DNA from: Leucocoprinus leucothites
Taxonomy: Eukaryota > Basidiomycota > Agaricomycetes > Agaricales > Agaricaceae
Reading direction: 5' to 3'
DNA length: 64,000 nucleotides
NCBI GenBank assembly: GCA_013368445.1
Contig: JAACJO010000029.1
Location: 361,689 to 425,688 of the forward strand
Part shown: positions 59,738 through 64,000 of the stretch, piece after piece
Layout: each line of letters begins with the position of its first letter
How positions within the stretch are numbered: the first letter of the stretch is position 1
Made by a program: the position numbers and the translations under genes
Notes under the pieces: generated by a model
Database searches by the model: none
Seen by the model: only the letters and a program-made list of their open reading frames with translations
Told to the model about the DNA's origin: nothing

Positions 59738-60620
59738 TCTGGATTGGGGACAGGGACACTATGGGCACGGCCATTACACGCATGCCTTTATGTGTGTTTC
59801 CGAGAACAAGGCGAAGGAATGGAGGCCTTGGATACGAAACGACCCGAGCGAGAGCTTCCCCTTCTCCAAGTTTTGAGTTGGTGTCCCAAGATCGGCGGTA
59901 TCAACATCCCAAAGCAGATTCGTAGATAGTACCCCATCCGTAGGCCAGCGTTGATTGATTCCGTGGGCTACCAACCAGGCCCTATTTGAAGCCCAGATCG
60001 GAAACTCACATAGATTGGAGCCGTGGCGAAAATTTGAGGTAGCTGAGTGGGTCATTCCTGGGTACCACTGCAGCATTATTCATATTGTACCTAAGCACAA
60101 GTAGCCTAGATTTTTCAGAGGCAGCTCGCTGGAAAGAGCGTCGGTCGAAATGAGAAAGGCTCATTCGATCATCGATCATACTTACACATGCCTCGATTCC
60201 GACACTACACCTCGTTTCAACCTTTCGACCTCCCCACCGGTTCTTCACAGTTCACTTGAGAGGCGGTTATCTGTCCCTGTAATGATGTCTACGAAAGGAA
60301 GGAAGAATGGTGAATGAACCCTCAGGCCTCATTGCCCGCACACCTTTTGATAGACCAGGCTGGAGGGCAAGTCGTGTTTGTTGATCAAGCCAAATATTAT
60401 CCCCAATTTGGAACGCCAGTTTTTGACCGCACACCCATGTTGCTTGACGCCCACTATGGCAAACAACTCACATCCGTTTACTTCTCATGCGACTAATTCT
60501 CGGGACAACACACGCATACTGGTCGTGAGATAGTGTTTTCTCACAAGACAAACGTGCATGCAAATGACATTGAATATGGGCAGTCAATGACCCAGTGCCT
60601 AGGTTTCCTGCCTTTCCAAC
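59738..60620. other. Divergent intergenic region
   Basis: Promoters of lectin 2 (minus) and the acid phosphatase (plus). No supported gene; a 100-residue minus-strand frame at 59774-60076 is taken as chance. Confidence 0.5.
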
Positions 60621-62442
60621 ATGAAAGCAACTGTAATTCTATACACTCTGGCCCTCAGTATTGCTCATACTATTCATACTGCGGCTGGAGAATTCAATCC
60701 ATTGCACCATTCAGGTCCAGCCTCTCCCTACTTTGATGCCCCACCGGAAGCCGGAATACCGGAGGAGACACCAGGAGGATGCGTGGTCGATCAAGCTGCT
60801 TACCTTGTTCGACATGGATCGTATGTACCTTCTCTTTTTACTAAATTCCACAATCGCCCTCACTGCCCAAAACAGTCGCTATCCTGAGCCTGGCTCTTTC
60901 ACAGGCTGGCAAAACCTATTCCAGAAGTTTCAAAACTCGTCGTATATAGCCAGCGGACCCCTCAACTTTATCCCTACATGGACTCCTCCCGTCGATGATC
61001 AACCGCACGAACCTTTATTTTTAACGTCGACGGGCTCTCGCGAAGCATTCGATCTCGGCGTCCAGCTCCGAAAACGGTACCGCCTTACACCTGGTGGTGC
61101 AAACTTTACCGTGTGGTAAGAGACTTCACCTCACCTTTGATGATTCCCGCCAAGACTTGTCACAGGTCTGCGGGCCAACAACGCGTCATCGACACGGCTT
61201 CATACTTTCTCCGCGGGTATCTGTCTCAAGGAAACTACCTTACTGAACCCTCATCAAACCGGGGATCCATCGTATCTCTACCGGACTCTGTTAACTTCAC
61301 CTTCGCAGATTCATTGACATCTTCGAATGGCTGCCCGAAATATAACTTGGGAAACAATGGTAGTGCGCAGTCAAATACCTTTCGATCAACGTTCCAGGGA
61401 CAGATCGCGATGCGATTGAACAAATTTCTCAATGGGCTTGTTCTGGAGAACACAGATATTGGCGTCATGCAAGATCTTTGTGGCTTTCAGGCCGAAGTAG
61501 ACGGGGATACTAGGTTCTGTGATATTTTCACCCGTGAGTTCTCTGCGTCTCTACTTCGAACCATGGTGATGGAGCCTTTGCGCAGCGTCGGAATGGCTCA
61601 ATTACGAGTATGCACATGATTTAAACTATTATTATGGGTATGTTTTACAAGACACTTCATGACCAAAAGCTTATTTGTTTTGTAGGTCTGGGCCCGGAAA
61701 CCCCTTTTCGGCTACTGTGGGGTTCGGTTGGCTTAAAGCCATCGCCGATCTTTTGAACGCTGGACCTGGTTCGGCTGTATCAGCTGGAAACTTCATACCT
61801 CCCCCACTCATAATGAGTTTCACAGTAAGCACATACCCAAACTGCAGCCATGATGTCCGAATGACTGGGATAATTTCAACAGCACGACAACAATCTCCCA
61901 CCCATCCTCTCTGCTCTTGGTGTTTGGAACTCTTCAGCCGAGCATGGCGTGTTCCCCCTACCAGTAACCCACATACCTCGAGCCAGACGTTCATTCCGCT
62001 CTTCCCATGTGGTCAGTTTTCGAGGGTATATCGCACTTGAACGGTTGTCGTGTTCTAACCCACTTCCATCGTCCGTCAAACACGAAGCTGGGAAAGTAGT
62101 TCCACTTCCTGGTACAAGTCCTGAATCGAAGAAATATGTACGATTAAAGGTGAGGGGCTCGGCCTGCATTTTGCTCTTAAGTTCTAATTGGATGCAAACC
62201 TTGGGGTATTAGACCAACAATGCCGTCGTTCCTATCCCGAACTGTACATCTGGCCCAGGCTCGTCGTGTCCACTCAAACAGTTTGTGACGTACGTGAATA
62301 AGAATCGTGCCACAGCAGCTGGAGACTTTGTCAGAGTATGTGGACTTGAAGGGGTCGCGAATGCGACAGGAGAGGTGGACTTCTTCACTCAAGTTCCATC
62401 AAAGAATGCCCAATCCAGTTTTACAGAGTTGCCTGTATCCTA
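60621..62442 (+). CDS. Histidine acid phosphatase, phytase type, secreted
   Basis: Hydrolyses phosphomonoesters such as phytate outside the cell. Start MKATVILYTLALSIAHTIHTA, a signal peptide. The active-site motif RHGSRYP is split by an intron after RHGS (donor near 60821, acceptor near 60873). Downstream: LTSTGSREAFDLGVQLRKRY, SAGQQRVIDTASYFLRGY, NGCPKY, DTRFCDIFT, the region LNYEYAHDLNYYYGSGPGN, and FTHDNN, which supplies the HD proton donor across an intron near 61890. Both catalytic His and the Asp are present. Several NxS/T sites and paired Cys fit a secreted glycoprotein. Ends LPVS, TAA at 62440-62442. About 500 residues, as expected for the family; introns fit and no frame is broken. 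Confidence 0.9.
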
Positions 62443-63099
62443 AAACCAGTTCGGCCTACCACTGCTGGCGGCACGTACATTCCAACATCAGGCTTTTTGC
62501 ATAAATTCCATAGTTTGGACTATCGTGGTGACTCTTCGCCGGGCTATACGACGCATGCGCTGGGTCGGTGCCCCATAAGCTTGGCTTGATATCAAAGTAT
62601 CATGAGAGGTAGAAATCGTTTTACGGTAGTTCGGGATTCGCGATATCTCTGCAGTAAGTGTGTTCTGAGTAGTACGACAATTGTATCGAAGCATGGGCAC
62701 AACGGTTTTCAAAGAGGCCAACACTCATTCAAGCGTATCGCGATTGGTACCCTTTTTAAGGAGTGTGTCGAACGATAATTTCAAAGCACAATACATAGCT
62801 AAGCTCGAATCAGACAGGGTAACAGTAGCTTTAAAAACATACAAGTAAGCTGATATACCTAGGATTTTGATAGATTATAATATTGGGACATTCTGCCGAC
62901 AAACACCGTCTCTCGGCTGCTGCTCGACTCAACAGAATGATAATTCATATAAATATACAGTCAAATCTGAATCCAGCGTTACAAATGGCCACCTTCACAC
63001 TACAGTAGAAATTTGAGAGATGTCAGATTCTCGCATTGACCCCGACATAGATAATCCTACAACATGACCCAGTCAGCAGTTGACGACGTATGCAAGGTA
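62443..63099. other. Convergent 3' region, no gene seen
   Basis: Lies between the acid phosphatase stop and the potassium transporter stop; AT-rich, consistent with untranslated and intergenic sequence. Confidence 0.5.
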
Positions 63100-64000
63100 T
63101 CAAACACACTCGTCTGGCTTTGCGAGCCAATTTACTGTCTCGGGGAACATGACACCTGATTGGGTGGGTCAGCTCGCAAGCAAATTGTGGCAGATGGGCA
63201 CATACAGAGGCGACGGTAGATGTCCTCAATGAGGAACCTACGAATTGAGTTACGGATGGGGGCAAGTCGCCCATTTGAAATAGTTTTGCTGACAAGGTCG
63301 TAATACGGGACACTGCAGGAGGTACACATTTGGTCAAGAAAAGAAATAAAGGTTGGGTGGCACGTACATATGTGTGTATTGGGATACGACTGTCTCAAGT
63401 TCACGAATGATCACTTGTGCACCATCGGGATTGATGCGAGACTCAAGTGCGTAAATGCGCTTTACGATCTCATTGATCTATATATTGATATGCCAAAATG
63501 AAGATCTGCTGCTATTTCAGGTGTCGAATAGATACGCACCTCAACGTCAACATATTCACGAAACCCGAGATAGTAAGTGACGCCATACACTCCAGGAAGA
63601 GTCTCAACTTTTTCAACGACGTAGCGGTCTTCAAGGGTTACGCGTGCAACAGGAAGGACATGCACATTGATGAACACCTTGTTTCTGATGAGCATACCGA
63701 ATAACTGGTGGACTGACTACACCTTACAGCAAAGCGCGGAAGAGCAGGCCACTGGTGAATGAATCCTGTGACGGAGGTCAGCTTAGGTGGACGTCCTTGG
63801 ACGCTTGTAGGTCAACGTACCAGTAAATGAATGTGGAACACCACGTTCATGTGCCATTCGGTGAAACACAGCAAGTAGCGGCAACCGGCCAAGCTCCCGC
63901 CTCCGTTGATCATGGATATCAAGTGTTGGCCCCACACAATAAAGTGTTGCATCACGTTCTGAGCCTTTGTCAGCAACCTCCTCAGATATTGATGTGCTAT
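63100..64000 (-). CDS. KUP/HAK potassium transporter, C-terminal part, runs off window
   Basis: Plasma-membrane high-affinity K+ uptake protein; only the cytosolic C-terminal domain is in the window. Minus-strand exons read RRRELGRLPLLAVFHRMAHE and RGVPHSFTG (about 63870-63800), FIHQWPALPRFAV, FINVHVLPVARVTLEDRYVV, YGVTYYLGFREYVDVE, INEIVKRIYALESRI, VPYYDLVSKTISNG, IRRFLIEDIYRRL, then CVMFPETVNWLAKPDECV and TGA at 63100-63102. These match the conserved order of fungal HAK C-termini (PxxFxxFIxQWPALP, VPxEDRYVV, RRxLIEDIYRRL). Five short introns fit with no frame break. The membrane domain lies to the right of the window. Confidence 0.9.

Overview
This 64 kb window is nuclear DNA of a filamentous fungus, most likely a mushroom-forming basidiomycete (Agaricomycetes). 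The evidence is dense short introns of about 45-90 nt with GT-AG or occasional GC-AG ends, ricin-B-type beta-trefoil lectins, a metallothionein, a KUP/HAK potassium transporter, an arrestin-like protein and a Ty1/copia element with a half-tRNA primer site. No bacterial features, CRISPR arrays or rRNA genes were seen. All exon structures given here were spliced by eye.

Layout: 1-6205 is a copia-type LTR retrotransposon on the minus strand. Its two LTRs are nearly identical, but pol carries six premature stops, all of them TGA. 6.7-10.8 kb holds two relics: a piece of an MFS sugar transporter and a frameshifted multi-pass membrane protein. 11.7-13.7 kb is an intact cytochrome P450. 15.1-19.7 kb carries, all on minus, an unknown three-exon protein, a protein kinase and an arrestin-like protein. 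21.4-22.6 kb has two tiny cysteine-rich genes: a secreted peptide and a metallothionein. 24.0-36.2 kb is a housekeeping block: a Nup84/Nup107 nucleoporin, a ThrE/PRM10-type membrane protein and a phospholipase D. 36.2-41.2 kb is gene-poor. 41.2-52.2 kb is a regulatory block: a bromodomain protein, a homeodomain transcription factor and a TOPORS-like RING E3 ligase.

52.3-59.7 kb is the most unusual part. It has three paralogous short-chain dehydrogenase/reductase (SDR) genes and two beta-trefoil lectin genes. On the minus strand the order lectin then SDR occurs twice, which suggests duplication of a two-gene module. In the second copy the lectin lies only 60 nt from an SDR that has no ATG of its own. 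A canonical intron would join them in frame, which predicts a lectin-SDR fusion. All three SDRs have Phe where the catalytic Tyr of YxxxK belongs, and all three keep a 9-nt microexon. The window ends with a secreted histidine acid phosphatase (phytase type, 60.6-62.4 kb) and the 3' end of a KUP/HAK potassium transporter that runs off the right edge.

The genes do not form an obvious secondary-metabolite cluster. The connections supported by the sequence are local: the duplicated lectin/SDR block, a compact divergent promoter between the RING ligase and SDR A that carries a CCAAT box and a TGACGTCA site, and the adjacent kinase and arrestin.
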